NCBI GenBank assembly: GCA_963834405.1
Contig: CAWIBX010000002.1
Span: 1 to 64,000 of the forward strand
DNA: 64,000 nt
Direction of reading: 5' to 3'
Source: Bog-473 sp963834405
GTDB lineage: Bacteria > Actinomycetota > Acidimicrobiia > Acidimicrobiales > RAAP-2
Both the position numbers and the translations under genes were made by a program. Below the pieces are notes generated by a model. It saw nothing but the letters and a program-made list of their open reading frames with translations. It did not search any database and was not told the origin of the DNA. Below are positions 55,073 through 64,000 of this stretch, one piece after another; within the stretch, counting starts at the first letter, position 1, and every line of letters starts with the position of its first letter.

Positions 55073-56077
55073 TCACCCGAGTTCGGACACTAGAGATGCC
55101 AGCGTGAAGTTGTAGGGAGGACTTACGACACCGGCTTCGGTGATGATGGCACTAATGAAATGGGCCGGGGTGACGTCGAAAGCCGGGTTTTCCACGGAAA
55201 TACCTCTCGGAACAAACGTTGTGACCTCCTTCACGTCTCTTTGCTCCATCGGGATCATTGATCCGGACTCACACTGGAGGTCAATCGTTGCGAGCGGGGC
55301 AGCAACGTAGAACGGGACGCGATGGTGGCTGGCCAACACGGCCAGCGAGTAGGTGCCGATTTTGTTGGCCACGTCGCCGTTGGCGGCGATCCGGTCGGCC
55401 CCCACGATCACACAATCCACCTCACCGCGGGCCATCACCGATCCCGCTGCTCCGTCGACTAGCACCGTCGCCGGGATGCCCAGTCGAGAAAGCTCCCACG
55501 CGGTCAGGCGACTCCCTTGGAGGACAGGTCGCGTCTCGTCGACCCAGACCGATGTCACCTTCCCCGCTTCGTGAGCCGCCCGAATGACGCCCAGAGCGGT
55601 TCCATACTCGACACAAGCCAGGGATCCCGCATTGCAATGAGTAAGGACTCGGGCCTTTCCAGGTACTAACTCGGCACCGAGCCGACCGAGACGGCGATTA
55701 CATTCAGCATCCTCCGTTGCCACAGCAATGGCCTCGGCGACTGGATCGAAAGCAGTGAGGGCTCGTTCCACTCCCCACCGCAGGTTGACCGCAGTCGGTC
55801 GGGTAGCCACGATGCGGCCGGCCGCCTCGACCAGATCCTCGCCTCGCGATGCCGCGAGAGCGACCCCCATGGCTCCAGCCGCCCCTAAGGCCGGAGCTCC
55901 CCGCACAGCGAGGGTGCGGATGGCCTGGCATAGCTCATCGACAGTCGTCGCATCCAAGAAGACCAGCTCCTCCGGGAGACGCCTCTGATCGATCAGGCGC
56001 ACAATGCCGTCGCACCACCGGATGGTTGACGGTATCAAGATCTCGTCTTCTGCTTCCATGCAACAAGTCTGTCGCAT
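55073..56077 (-). CDS. mtnA: S-methyl-5-thioribose-1-phosphate isomerase
   Basis: A 334-residue enzyme of the methionine salvage pathway, converting methylthioribose-1-phosphate to methylthioribulose-1-phosphate. It has the eIF2B-like fold with TLAVRGAPALGAAGAMGVAL, THCNAGSLACVEYGTALGVI (the catalytic Cys region), VDGAAGSVM and the Asp-containing VGADRIAANGDVANKIGTY. The start is uncertain: ATG 56077 has a GGAAAG site, and ATG 56059 is the alternative. Complete at the 3' end. No other mtn genes are in the window, so the pathway would be split. Confidence 0.92.
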   Translation of the reverse strand: MRQTCCMEAEDEILIPSTIRWCDGIVRLIDQRRLPEELVFLDATTVDELCQAIRTLAVRGAPALGAAGAMGVALAASRGEDLVEAAGRIVATRPTAVNLRWGVERALTAFDPVAEAIAVATEDAECNRRLGRLGAELVPGKARVLTHCNAGSLACVEYGTALGVIRAAHEAGKVTSVWVDETRPVLQGSRLTAWELSRLGIPATVLVDGAAGSVMARGEVDCVIVGADRIAANGDVANKIGTYSLAVLASHHRVPFYVAAPLATIDLQCESGSMIPMEQRDVKEVTTFVPRGISVENPAFDVTPAHFISAIITEAGVVSPPYNFTLASLVSELG

Positions 56078-56149
56078 CTGCTTTCCGAAGGGTTCCCCGG
56101 TGTCACACTCCTGTGAACGTGGGCACCCTGGTCGATCAGCTCGCGGCAA

Positions 56150-56593
56150 GCTGGTCGCATACTCAACCCCGTCAGGACGCCACCGGTCGTTGCCCAGGGC
56201 ATTCGTTGTCCGGCTCGAGGCAATACTCGCTGCCGGTTAGATCCAGTGGATACTCAGAACGCTGAACTGGATCGAGGTACTGGTCACCCCCCGACACCTG
56301 GGGAGGGAAATAGGAATCGCACCGGCAGCTTCCATCGTTATTGCGCAAAGACAAGCTGTCATGCGATGTCGAGGCAACCGACGAAGGCGTGGCGACCTTT
56401 GTACGTTGGGGTTTGCAGCGCCACGATCCAGACGCTGAGCACAGCGGAGAGGATGACAATCGCAATGAGCACGTCTCGAGGGATCTTCTGGCCAGCTATG
56501 CCAACGAGCAGAAGGTGAGCGACCACCGTGAGGCGAAGTCCGCCGACGTCTCTTTGTGAACTGACCCCATCCCGATCCAACAGGACGAGGGCT
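56150..56593. other. Gene-poor stretch upstream of mtnA
   Basis: About 440 bp. A minus-strand frame (56359-56676) holds a hydrophobic helix (PRDVLIAIVILSAVLSVWIVALQ) and could be a tiny membrane protein, but it overlaps the lipoprotein's 3' end and has no clear start site, so it is not called. No riboswitch could be recognised. Confidence 0.3.
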
Positions 56594-57349
56594 CTAATTC
56601 GCTCGCGATGCTCGGTTGTGAAGCGAATGGATCGCTGAGCCGGTGTTACGGGATCGTGCCAACTGAGTTGACACACAACAGCTCAAGGAATGGTTGACTG
56701 CTCCGTCCACCATCAGATTGCTGTAGGTGGCCGAGGTCCCAGCTGGAATGTGCCCAGCAAAGAAGCCCGTGTATCCGCTCGTTGGAGCGTTGCTCGGCAG
56801 AGTGACACTCCCTCCCCAGGTCGGGTCGCCCCACGCGGGTTGCGCGCCTGAAGTCCAGACCACGAACTGCACGACGTCACCGGTTATCTCCGCGCAGAGG
56901 TTCAGCGGTTCGGGCTGCGGGGAGGAAGGCATCGCGTGGATCGCCACTTGGCCGACAAGACTGAAGGCAGGTGACTGCGACGTGTCCCAAGTGTGGACAT
57001 TGAAGTCGTTGTAGCCAGATGATCCGAAGACGTTCTCGGTTACGGTGACGGCCGTTGTCACGTTGTCCTTGTCGGTGACACGGAACGCGATTCCCGGCTG
57101 GGCTGGCGTGGTCCCGCTTACTCTCTCGCAAGCCGACGAGTCGGCGGCGTAAGTGGTGCTAGTCGTCGAAAAGAAGAACTCGCGGTTGTTGCTACCCGTG
57201 AGCGAGGACGCTGACACAACGACGGTGCCGGAGGATGGAGCGCTGTAGGTGTAGCCGGCGCCGTCGGGTGAGAGTAATGGCGTCCCGCAGGCCGCCAGAA
57301 CGAGTGCACCGATTAGTAGAAGCAGGAGCCTGGGCGGTGTCTTCATCAA
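56594..57349 (-). CDS. Lipoprotein of unknown function
   Basis: A 251-residue exported lipoprotein with the signal sequence MMKTPPRLLLLLIGALVLAAC, ending in a clear lipobox (LAAC, Cys21). The mature part is rich in Ser, Thr and beta-prone stretches (SSLTGSNNREFFFSTT, VTDKDNVTTAVTVTENVFG). The C-terminal ~40 residues are less protein-like, so the natural stop may have been lost. No family was recognised; it is expected on the outer face of the cell membrane. Confidence 0.65.
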   Translation of the reverse strand: MMKTPPRLLLLLIGALVLAACGTPLLSPDGAGYTYSAPSSGTVVVSASSLTGSNNREFFFSTTSTTYAADSSACERVSGTTPAQPGIAFRVTDKDNVTTAVTVTENVFGSSGYNDFNVHTWDTSQSPAFSLVGQVAIHAMPSSPQPEPLNLCAEITGDVVQFVVWTSGAQPAWGDPTWGGSVTLPSNAPTSGYTGFFAGHIPAGTSATYSNLMVDGAVNHSLSCCVSTQLARSRNTGSAIHSLHNRASRAN

Positions 57350-57674
57350 TCTTTAGGTGACGTGTACCGTGCAATGGGGGATGCTAAACCTTCGAGCCGC
57401 GGATGGACAGTCGATGTATCGGTTGGGTCTGACATCAACCAAGTCCGAATTCGGGCGGTCAACGCTTTCGGAGATCTGGGACATGAGCCTGCCGGTCGCC
57501 GGCGATGATGACCGGACCGGGCCGAGTGGTGCGGCAACAGCTTCAACAGCGAGAGCGACCCCGGTGCTGCCTGCCTCAGTACCCTCCGAGATTGGTTTCG
57601 CCCTCAGGGCGTTAGGCGTCAGCACGAGCCAGGTCGGGGCTCCGAACCGGTGCCAGGACGGGATCCTCGGTAAT

Positions 57675-57734
57675 CGCGAGTTGAAGGGTGTGCCAGGGAC
57701 TTGGCCGCTCTATTCGTTGGCGCTGTCGACCTGA
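57675..57734 (+). pseudogene. Cyclase C-terminal scar
   Basis: The last 19 codons before the stop read RELKGVPGTWPLYSLALST, matching the end of class III cyclase domains (compare ELKGVPGTWRLF/Y). Nothing else of the domain is present. This is the second such tail in the window; the other is at 19080-19217. Confidence 0.5.
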
Positions 57735-57748
57735 TGCGGCTGGTGACC

Positions 57749-57771
57749 GTCCCAGTCCCGGCGGCTGGGAC
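57749..57771 (-). terminator. Hairpin after ARPP-1 family gene
   Basis: GTCCCAG-N9-CTGGGAC, with the wider TGACC/GGTCA flank also pairing, lies about 30 bp beyond the stop of the minus-strand ARPP-1 family gene. Probable terminator without a strong T tract. Confidence 0.45.
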
Positions 57772-57799
57772 AGGGTCAGCCAGCTCCGGACTTCCTGAG

Positions 57800-58747
57800 C
57801 TAAGTCGGCAGCGGGAGTGACCGGCGGCGCTTGCCAGGTGCGCTCGAGGCCGGGAAGGCGGCGAGGTGCACCAGGGTCCCGTCGAACTCGAGGCAGATTC
57901 CGTTGACGGCATCCTGCAAGAGGATCTCGCCACCGATCCCGACCGCATCCGCCCTCTCGACCCTGGCCGCCTCCACCTGGGCCAAGAAGTCCTCGATCAC
58001 CTGCACGCCGTCGGTCTCCTCGGACTGATCGCTCACGGCTGCGTCCAGGGTGTGCCCGCCGACGATGGCCCGGAGGTACTGCTCGAGCGTCGACGACTTG
58101 TCGAAGAGGTCCAGCCCAACCACGCGACCCCCCGCCACGCACACGACGCCGACCTGGCCCGGTCGCGGCCCGACCCGATCGAGGTCTGTCGCATGCTGCG
58201 CCTCGATCCGCTCTTGGAGATCATCGAGTGCGGCGGTGTCCGAGAAGGCCTGGTGCCCGACCTCGAGTCGTCGGACCTCGTCCCAGACCTGCCCTTGGTC
58301 GGAGGACCGCATGCGCGCCGCCTCTCGGCGGTAGTCGAGCCCGCCGATCTTCGCCGAGCGCAGCGAGCCGGGAGCAACCTTGCTGTCCGGGCGATATGCG
58401 CGCCCGGTGCGGGTGTTCCAACGGTGCGCCTCCACACAAGACACGGGGACGGAGGTTTGCGACTTCGCCGGGACAAGGACGGTCACGTTCATCGTGCGGT
58501 TCTGGGCACCACCGAGCAGCGTTTGTCCCTCGACGAAGAGCACCGGGACGTCGGCGAGGTTCGTCACCTTCAACGATGGAACCGATGGGTCATCGAGTTC
58601 ACTCACCTCCGCCAGACCGACACCCAGTGCCTCCGGGGCGGTTAGGTAGTCGAGACCGCCCTCGTCCGTACCGAGCAGCGGATAGACGGTGAGTCCACCG
58701 ATTCGGACTGCCTCCCCAACTTCAAGGTCCCGCTGGAACAGCTTCAT
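57800..58747 (-). CDS. ARPP-1 family (DUF6569) protein
   Basis: A 315-residue cytoplasmic protein. LTVYPLLGTDEGGLDYLTAPEAL, VTNLADVPVLFVEGQTLLGG and QNRTMNVTVLVPAKSQTSVPVSC are the conserved blocks of the ARPP-1 domain family, a group of small predicted regulatory or nucleotide-linked proteins whose activity is not established. ATG 58747 follows a G-rich run. A perfect hairpin, CCCCTCCG-N6-CGGAGGGG, sits 25 bp upstream. Intact. Confidence 0.8.
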   Translation of the reverse strand: MKLFQRDLEVGEAVRIGGLTVYPLLGTDEGGLDYLTAPEALGVGLAEVSELDDPSVPSLKVTNLADVPVLFVEGQTLLGGAQNRTMNVTVLVPAKSQTSVPVSCVEAHRWNTRTGRAYRPDSKVAPGSLRSAKIGGLDYRREAARMRSSDQGQVWDEVRRLEVGHQAFSDTAALDDLQERIEAQHATDLDRVGPRPGQVGVVCVAGGRVVGLDLFDKSSTLEQYLRAIVGGHTLDAAVSDQSEETDGVQVIEDFLAQVEAARVERADAVGIGGEILLQDAVNGICLEFDGTLVHLAAFPASSAPGKRRRSLPLPT

Positions 58748-58771
58748 GCGTAAGCCCCCCTTCGTGCATAC

Positions 58772-58793
58772 CCCCTCCGCAACCCCGGAGGGG
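58772..58793. promoter_or_regulatory. Perfect hairpin upstream of ARPP-1 family gene
   Basis: An 8-bp perfect stem with a CAACCC loop just upstream of the ARPP-1 family start and after the end of the large secreted-protein gene. It may act as that gene's terminator or as a leader element. Confidence 0.4.
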
Positions 58794-59017
58794 CCAGTTA
58801 AGCGGGAGGGTGCAACGCATCGTGCCGGGACAAAGAAGACACTGGTCAGCGGGCTCTTCGGACCCGATCCGTGGCCCAGGGCAGACGAAGGGACTTGGGT
58901 ATGGCTAAAACAAGGTCAGCTTTCACCGCCAGGCGTGTGGGGCCTTTCCTGTGGGAACCAGGGCCTTACCCGGAGGCGTGCCTCGTGGTCTTCATCATCG
59001 GACCTTCGTCCACGGGA

Positions 59018-62000
59018 TCAGAAGCCGCTCCCCGCAATGATGTCTCCGTTGAGGTGGGTCGCCGACATGCCGCCGTCGTTGGGCGCGTCCCCGTAGTTGA
59101 AGACCGCACCGAGCGCCGATGCGACCCAGTACCCCGCGCCATCGGAGGTCGTGAAGAGGGCGGTGGCCGGGTCCCCACTGTTGAAGTTGGCCGACGACGG
59201 CGAGCCGAGCGTTGCGGCGTCCCCATAGGGGAAGACCTCCCCGTCGCTGAGAAGAATCCAGTAGCCCTTCCCATCGCGGGTGGCCACCGCCGACGTGACG
59301 GTGCCGCGGTCCGGTGCGCCCAAGCGGGGAGCGTCACCGAAGGCATAGACGTTCCCCGTGGCAGTCACGAGCCAGTAGCCGTCGCCGTTGCCATAGGGCA
59401 TCACGGCGACGGCCGCTCCGGCACAGCCCCCGATGCCGGGGCAGGACCCGGCGAAGTGGGCGTCACCGAAGGCGAAGACCCCGCCGTCGGAGGCCACCAT
59501 GAAGTACCCGCCGTCGTCGATGGATGGCTCCACAGCCACGATCGGTGCGTTGAGGCTGTGGGGAAGGCCTGATCCCGCCGGGTTGAGGCCGAGGCCGGGA
59601 ATGGAGCCGTAGAATTGCGAGTTGCCGAAGGCGAAGATGCCGCCGTCGGAAGCGTCGAGCCAATAGCCGCCTTCATCGGCCGTGGGCACCATGCCCACAA
59701 CGGGGCGTTGGAGCACCATGGCCCCCGTGGACCCGTGGAATCGGGCGTTCCCGAAGCTGAAGACGCCGCCATCCGAGCCGGTCAGCCAGTAGCCGTGCGA
59801 AGTGGCCGTGGTCTTCCCGCTCGGCGGCGGCACGCCGGGAGTGGTCACCGAGAGCGCGCTGGACTGGTCCGAGTGGGTCCCCCCGGCGTTGAAGGCATCG
59901 ACCGTGTACTGATACGTGGTCGAGGGTGAGACCGTCGAGTCGGTGTAGCTGTTCGTGTCGGTCGTGCCCACCTCGGTGCCGTCGCGATACACGGTGTAGC
60001 CGGTCGCTCCGCCCGTCGAGTCGTTCCAACGGAGGCCGACCGAACTGGCCGTGTCCGAGGTGGTGGCGAGCCCGGTCGGGACGCTCGGCGGCGGCACGCC
60101 GGGAGTGGTCACCGAGAGGGCGCTGGACTGGTCCGAGTGGGTCCCCCCGGCGTTGAAGGCATCGACCGTGTACTGATACGTGGTCGAGGGTGAGACCGTC
60201 GAGTCGGTGTAGCTGTTCGTGTCGGTCGTGCCCACCTCGGTGCCGTCGCGATACACGGTGTAGCCGGTCGCTCCGCCCGTCGAGTCGTTCCAACGGAGGC
60301 CGACCGAACTGGCCGTGTCCGAGGTGGTGGCGAGCCCGGTCGGGACGCTCGGCGCGGGTTCCGCCGGCATGAAGGTGGCGACGACCGCGTACCAGTCGGT
60401 TGCCGTGTTGAAAGTGGCCGAGGCGGTCTGGGTCCCCGGGTTGGACGAAATGATGTCCTGCTCGTAGGCATCGCCACTCGCGGTGGCCGCTCGTGGCCAG
60501 AAGGTGACACCCTGGCTGCTGCCTGGCGTGACCCCGCCCGGGTCTCCACCGGTGACGAAGGCAGAGTAGACCAGCTCACCGGCGGATACCGCACCCGTCG
60601 GCCCGGCGTTCACCGCCGTGCCGTTGCCCTCCGCAACCGCGAACTGATCGAGCGGGTTGCTCTCGGCGACACCTGTGTACTCGGCGATCGAACCCTGCAG
60701 GAACGCGCCGGCTGGTGCCGTGATGGTGACGGTCAGCCCCGTGGACGACGTTGCGGTGTCCGGCAGGTAGAGCAGCGCGATGTCGCCTGCTCCGCCAAAG
60801 GTTTCGGACGCGGGTGATCGGGTCCAAGCCCCGTTGACGTTGTCCGAGACCGTCACCTGGCCGGCCGCCTTGTATTCCGCCACCCACCCGACAAGCAGGT
60901 CGCCGGCATTGACGGCGCCGGTCAGGGTGACCGTCGTCGAAGTGGTGGGGCCGGTCTCGAAAGTGGCGCCCTGCTCGAAGCCGTTCACGACGGCGGTCGA
61001 ATTAGACGGGGACGAAATGGCCGGTGCCCAGGACGGAGGATCTCCAGCGGCGGACACAGAGTTCGTCGTTGTCTGGGCCACGTTGTTGGTCTGGCACTCG
61101 TATTCGGTCGTTGCGCCCACTGCCAGGCTGGCCGTCACGAACCCGCCGCAGTCGGATTGGGCGAGCAGGTCCTCCGCGTAGATGTTGGTGAGTGCCACCG
61201 TGCCGGTGTTGGTGATGACAACCCGCCAGCGTGCCATCGACTGGTTGAGTGTCCCGCTCGTAGCCCAGTCGGCTGCGTTCGTCGGGTCGCAGGAGGCCTG
61301 GTTGGGCAGGGTGCAGATCTGGAGCAGGGCCGAGATGGTGGCGCCTGGTTGCGGGCTGTCGGCTTCGTCCTGTGCGGTCGCGGTGGAATTCGGAGAGGCG
61401 ACGAACGGCGCGGGGGACGGCGGAAATCCGGCGGCCCAAACCCTCTGGGTCACCGCCGCCGGCGGGGTGACATTGTTGAGTTCGCACTCGTAATCGTACG
61501 AAGCACCGGCGGCCAAGCTGGGTGTCGCTGTCCCGCCGCAGTCGCTCTCCGACGGCGGCAGCGAACTAATCACCTCGATGTTGCTGAGCGGGTCGGTACC
61601 CGTGTTGATGATCACGACCCGAAACCAAATCTCCGAGTTGTACACCGTGGCGGAAGAGGACCAGTCAGCAGCGTTGCCCGGGTCGCAATCGGGCCCAAAG
61701 TCCAACGTGCACACCTGAACGAGCGCAGAGATGGACGCGTTCGGGTCGACCGTTGCCGATGTAGTCGTGACGCTCGCGCTGGACGTGGAGGAGGTCACGT
61801 CCGGGCCCGAGGGTGGGGTGCCGGTTGCGCTGGCCGTGTTGGTCGTCGGCGCGGTGACATCGTCACTCTGGCAGCTGTAGGCCGTCACCTGACCGGGCTG
61901 GAGCGGACCCGCGGTGACACCGCCGGCGCAGTCCGAGATGCCGGCATCGTTGGTCACGATGTTGGTGAGGGCGACGTCGCCGGTGTTCGTGATCGATACC

Positions 62001-62224
62001 CGCCAGAACACCGTCTGGCCGCTCGGGACCGCCACGGTTGAGGCCCAGTCGGCGTCGGTCTCCCAATAGCACTGTGGAGCAGTGGTGCACACCTGCACGT
62101 TGATGCCGAGACTCGGCGTGTCCGCCGAGGCGGGAGTCGGCGTCCAGACCAGCAGGGCCAACAGAGGCAACAAGAGCCCGGCGGCAAAAGAGAGTCGTAG
62201 ACGTGGAGCTGTCCCGCGCGTCAT
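59018..62224 (-). CDS. Large secreted protein: three repeat domains, two fibronectin type III domains, six GYW repeats
   Basis: A 1,068-residue exported protein. A signal peptide (about residues 1-35) is followed by three copies of a beta-rich domain with a Cys pair (ISALVQVCTLDFG..., ISALLQICTLPNQ...), an extended region (about 400-620, AEPAPSVP at its end) and two fibronectin type III domains with the same 88-residue sequence, from a 264-bp direct repeat. Then come six GYW repeats (from about 805, GYWLTGSDGGVFSFGNARFHG). The GYW module is shared with the protein at 22684-25149. Probably cell-surface binding. The start is ATG 62224 with an AGAAGGGGAT site. No transmembrane helix was seen after the signal peptide. 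Confidence 0.85.
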   Translation of the reverse strand: MTRGTAPRLRLSFAAGLLLPLLALLVWTPTPASADTPSLGINVQVCTTAPQCYWETDADWASTVAVPSGQTVFWRVSITNTGDVALTNIVTNDAGISDCAGGVTAGPLQPGQVTAYSCQSDDVTAPTTNTASATGTPPSGPDVTSSTSSASVTTTSATVDPNASISALVQVCTLDFGPDCDPGNAADWSSSATVYNSEIWFRVVIINTGTDPLSNIEVISSLPPSESDCGGTATPSLAAGASYDYECELNNVTPPAAVTQRVWAAGFPPSPAPFVASPNSTATAQDEADSPQPGATISALLQICTLPNQASCDPTNAADWATSGTLNQSMARWRVVITNTGTVALTNIYAEDLLAQSDCGGFVTASLAVGATTEYECQTNNVAQTTTNSVSAAGDPPSWAPAISSPSNSTAVVNGFEQGATFETGPTTSTTVTLTGAVNAGDLLVGWVAEYKAAGQVTVSDNVNGAWTRSPASETFGGAGDIALLYLPDTATSSTGLTVTITAPAGAFLQGSIAEYTGVAESNPLDQFAVAEGNGTAVNAGPTGAVSAGELVYSAFVTGGDPGGVTPGSSQGVTFWPRAATASGDAYEQDIISSNPGTQTASATFNTATDWYAVVATFMPAEPAPSVPTGLATTSDTASSVGLRWNDSTGGATGYTVYRDGTEVGTTDTNSYTDSTVSPSTTYQYTVDAFNAGGTHSDQSSALSVTTPGVPPPSVPTGLATTSDTASSVGLRWNDSTGGATGYTVYRDGTEVGTTDTNSYTDSTVSPSTTYQYTVDAFNAGGTHSDQSSALSVTTPGVPPPSGKTTATSHGYWLTGSDGGVFSFGNARFHGSTGAMVLQRPVVGMVPTADEGGYWLDASDGGIFAFGNSQFYGSIPGLGLNPAGSGLPHSLNAPIVAVEPSIDDGGYFMVASDGGVFAFGDAHFAGSCPGIGGCAGAAVAVMPYGNGDGYWLVTATGNVYAFGDAPRLGAPDRGTVTSAVATRDGKGYWILLSDGEVFPYGDAATLGSPSSANFNSGDPATALFTTSDGAGYWVASALGAVFNYGDAPNDGGMSATHLNGDIIAGSGF
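59819..60354 (-). repeat. 264-bp near-identical tandem repeat inside the secreted-protein gene
   Basis: Two direct copies (period 264 bp, 88 codons) encode adjacent fibronectin type III domains. By eye they differ at one base (near 59851 against 60115). Such fresh duplication allows copy-number variation of the surface stalk. Confidence 0.9.
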
Positions 62225-62443
62225 CGTGATCCCCTTCTCGCGCAACGGATGGATCGCCGAAAACTAAGAGGTGTCCCCATTCCGAGAAACCCCTGATTAA
62301 TCAAACAAAACCCTCACGTTGTGTCGGTGGTCCCCCCAAATAACGTGTGCGAATCCCTTGGAAAACGGAGGAGGGTGTCGAAGGTCAGGCCAGCGGGTGA
62401 ACCTGCGCGGGCAGATCCCCGGCGGGGTCGCCATACTTGAAGC

Positions 62444-64000
62444 ATGAAAAGCACCATGCAGGACGCTCCGCTCCTGATCAGCGATATCTTTCGCCACGGG
62501 CAGCAGGTGCACGGCGACAGCAGCGTCATCACCGTCGAGGCGGGCGGGTACCGGACGGCCACCTTCAGCGAGGTGGCGACGCGGGCGGAGAAGCTGGCCG
62601 CCGGCCTGCGGCGGCTCGGCATTCAGGACGGCGATCGGGTGGGGACGTTCTGCTGGAACAACCAGGGGCACCTGGAGGCCTACCTGGCCATCCCCTCCAT
62701 GGGGGCCGTCCTTCACACGCTCAACGTCCGGCTCCCGGCCGAGCAACTGGCGTACGTGATCAACCACGCCGAAGACCGGTTCATCATTGTGGACGCGTCG
62801 CTCATTCCGCTCTTGGCCAGCGTCAAGGACGAGCTCAAGACGGTGGAGACCATCATCGTGGCGGGCGAGGGCGACACGACGCCGCTGGGCGAGACCCTCT
62901 CCTACGAGCGTCTCTTGGCGGCGGAGGAGCCCGGCTTCGAGTGGCCGGTGCTCGACGAACGCTCGGCGGCGGCCATGTGCTACACGAGTGGCACCACCGG
63001 CAACCCGAAGGGCGTCGTCTACTCGCATCGCTCGACGTGGCTCCACACCATGGCCGAACAGTCCGCGTCCTCCGTCGGCATGACCGAGACGGACCGCATC
63101 TGCATCATCGTGCCGATGTTCCACGCCAACGCCTGGGGCACCCCCTACGGCGCATGGATGGCCGGGACCGACATGATCATGCCGCAGATGTTCCTCATGG
63201 GGCAGCAGCTGGCCGACATCTTCAACGAGCACCACCCGACGCTCGCATGCGGCGTTCCCACCATCTGGAACGGCCTGCTCGCGCTCGACACGCCCGTCGA
63301 CTTCTCGACCGTGCGCGCCATCACGGCCGGCGGCGCGGCCGTGCCCGAGTCGCTGATCGAGGCGTTCGAGAAGCGCTTCGGCGTCACCATCATCCAGGGG
63401 TGGGGCATGACAGAGACGAGCCCCCTGGCCGCCTTCGGCCTCCCCCCGGCGCGCCGGGCCGAGGGCCGCGACGACATGTACTACAAGATCAAGGCGGGCC
63501 GGGTGGTCGGTGGTGTCGAGGTGCGCGTGGTGGCCGACGACGGCACGGTGCTGCCCAACGACGGCAAGTCGATCGGGGAGTTCGAGATCAGGGGCCCCTG
63601 GGTCACCGGCGCGTACTACAAGGACGAGGATCCCGGCCGCTTCCACGACGGCTGGCTCTGCACGGGCGACGTGGGCACGCTGGACGGCCAGGGCTACATG
63701 ACTATCTCGGACCGCACGAAGGACGTGATCAAGTCCGGCGGCGAGTGGATCTCCTCGGTCGAGCTGGAGAACGCGGTGATGGCACATCCCGACGTGTTCG
63801 AGGCCGCCGTCATCGCCGTGCCCGACCCGAAGTGGTCCGAGCGCCCGCTCGTGGCCGTGGTCCCCAAGCCCGGACGCACACCGGCGCCCGCCGACCTGGT
63901 CACGTTCCTCAGCGAGCGCGTGCCGCGGTGGTGGCTGCCCGACCAGTGGACCTTCATCACCGAGGTCCCCAAGACGAGCGTGGGCAAGTTCGACAAGAAG
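62444..64000 (+). CDS. Acyl-CoA synthetase (AMP-forming), cut by window end
   Basis: 519 codons of an ANL-superfamily acyl-CoA ligase that activates fatty acids with ATP and CoA. Motifs: CYTSGTTGNPKGVVYSHRS (P-loop), MFHANAWGTPYG, QGWGMTETSPLAAFG, GWLCTGDVGTLD (Asp) and the start of the catalytic Lys region, PKTSVGKFDKK, at the very end. The start at ATG 62444 has ATG 62456 as an in-frame alternative. Only about the last 20 residues are missing. It follows the secreted-protein gene divergently. Confidence 0.93.
   Translation, partial: MKSTMQDAPLLISDIFRHGQQVHGDSSVITVEAGGYRTATFSEVATRAEKLAAGLRRLGIQDGDRVGTFCWNNQGHLEAYLAIPSMGAVLHTLNVRLPAEQLAYVINHAEDRFIIVDASLIPLLASVKDELKTVETIIVAGEGDTTPLGETLSYERLLAAEEPGFEWPVLDERSAAAMCYTSGTTGNPKGVVYSHRSTWLHTMAEQSASSVGMTETDRICIIVPMFHANAWGTPYGAWMAGTDMIMPQMFLMGQQLADIFNEHHPTLACGVPTIWNGLLALDTPVDFSTVRAITAGGAAVPESLIEAFEKRFGVTIIQGWGMTETSPLAAFGLPPARRAEGRDDMYYKIKAGRVVGGVEVRVVADDGTVLPNDGKSIGEFEIRGPWVTGAYYKDEDPGRFHDGWLCTGDVGTLDGQGYMTISDRTKDVIKSGGEWISSVELENAVMAHPDVFEAAVIAVPDPKWSERPLVAVVPKPGRTPAPADLVTFLSERVPRWWLPDQWTFITEVPKTSVGKFDKK

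Noticed and set aside
56059..56250. A possible SAM-type riboswitch before mtnA
   Set aside because: Some G/C-rich hairpin pieces (GGGTGCCC, ACACCGGGGAACCC) are present, but the order of conserved elements does not match SAM riboswitches I know; a covariance search is needed.

Overview
The window is high-GC actinobacterial-looking DNA. Several features suggest an Acidimicrobiia-type actinomycete, probably free-living: class III cyclases fused to other domains, secreted proteins with six GYW..DGG..FGD repeats, GTG and TTG starts, and MmpS/DUF732-like and NlpC/P60 secreted proteins. This is inference from protein character. There is no rRNA or other phylogenetic marker here, and no intact tRNA or CRISPR array was seen.

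Layout. 1-13 kb is a mobile and decayed zone. It holds an IS21 element cut by the window edge (istB/istA), a secreted TIM-barrel-like protein, a frameshifted galE, a LuxR regulator with a candidate operator, a GNAT-like protein, a broken membrane protein, a frameshifted IS5-type transposase, a SEC-C protein, an ISAzo13 transposase, a short-period repeat and a tRNA 3' fragment. 13-20 kb has an alpha/beta-hydrolase/cyclase fusion, an amidohydrolase, an ECF sigma factor with its membrane partner, small membrane and soluble proteins, and a cyclase remnant. 20-32 kb is denser: a PhyH-type dioxygenase, hydrolases, a large secreted repeat protein, PspA, two DAO-type flavoenzymes (one is thiO, followed by thiS), a frameshifted CorA-type transporter and a patatin-like lipase. 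32-48 kb is the conserved core: gltB-gltD, a hydrolase, two tandem 1,099-residue cyclase/ATPase regulators (one with a one-base lesion in a G6 run), pgi, a small membrane zinc-ribbon protein behind a striking double operator, and a MarR-DUF488 fusion.

48-54 kb is again gene-poor. It holds a ClC remnant, an NlpC/P60 wall hydrolase, a partial copy of that gene's 5' end, a DinB fragment, a DUF732/MmpS-like secreted protein, several perfect hairpins and a dispersed repeat shared with 8.2 kb. 53-64 kb carries a second copy of the TIM-barrel-like family, mtnA, a lipoprotein, another cyclase tail, an ARPP-1 family protein, a second GYW-repeat secreted protein with a near-identical internal duplication, and an acyl-CoA synthetase cut by the window end.

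How the genes work together. Clear metabolic functions are nitrogen assimilation (gltBD), glycolysis (pgi), thiamine synthesis (thiO, thiS), methionine salvage (mtnA) and fatty-acid activation. Much of the rest is signalling (cyclases, sigma factor, LuxR, MarR) and cell-surface proteins. Six apparent frameshifts occur in the window. Some may be sequencing errors, so the affected genes should be checked in reads before they are called pseudogenes.
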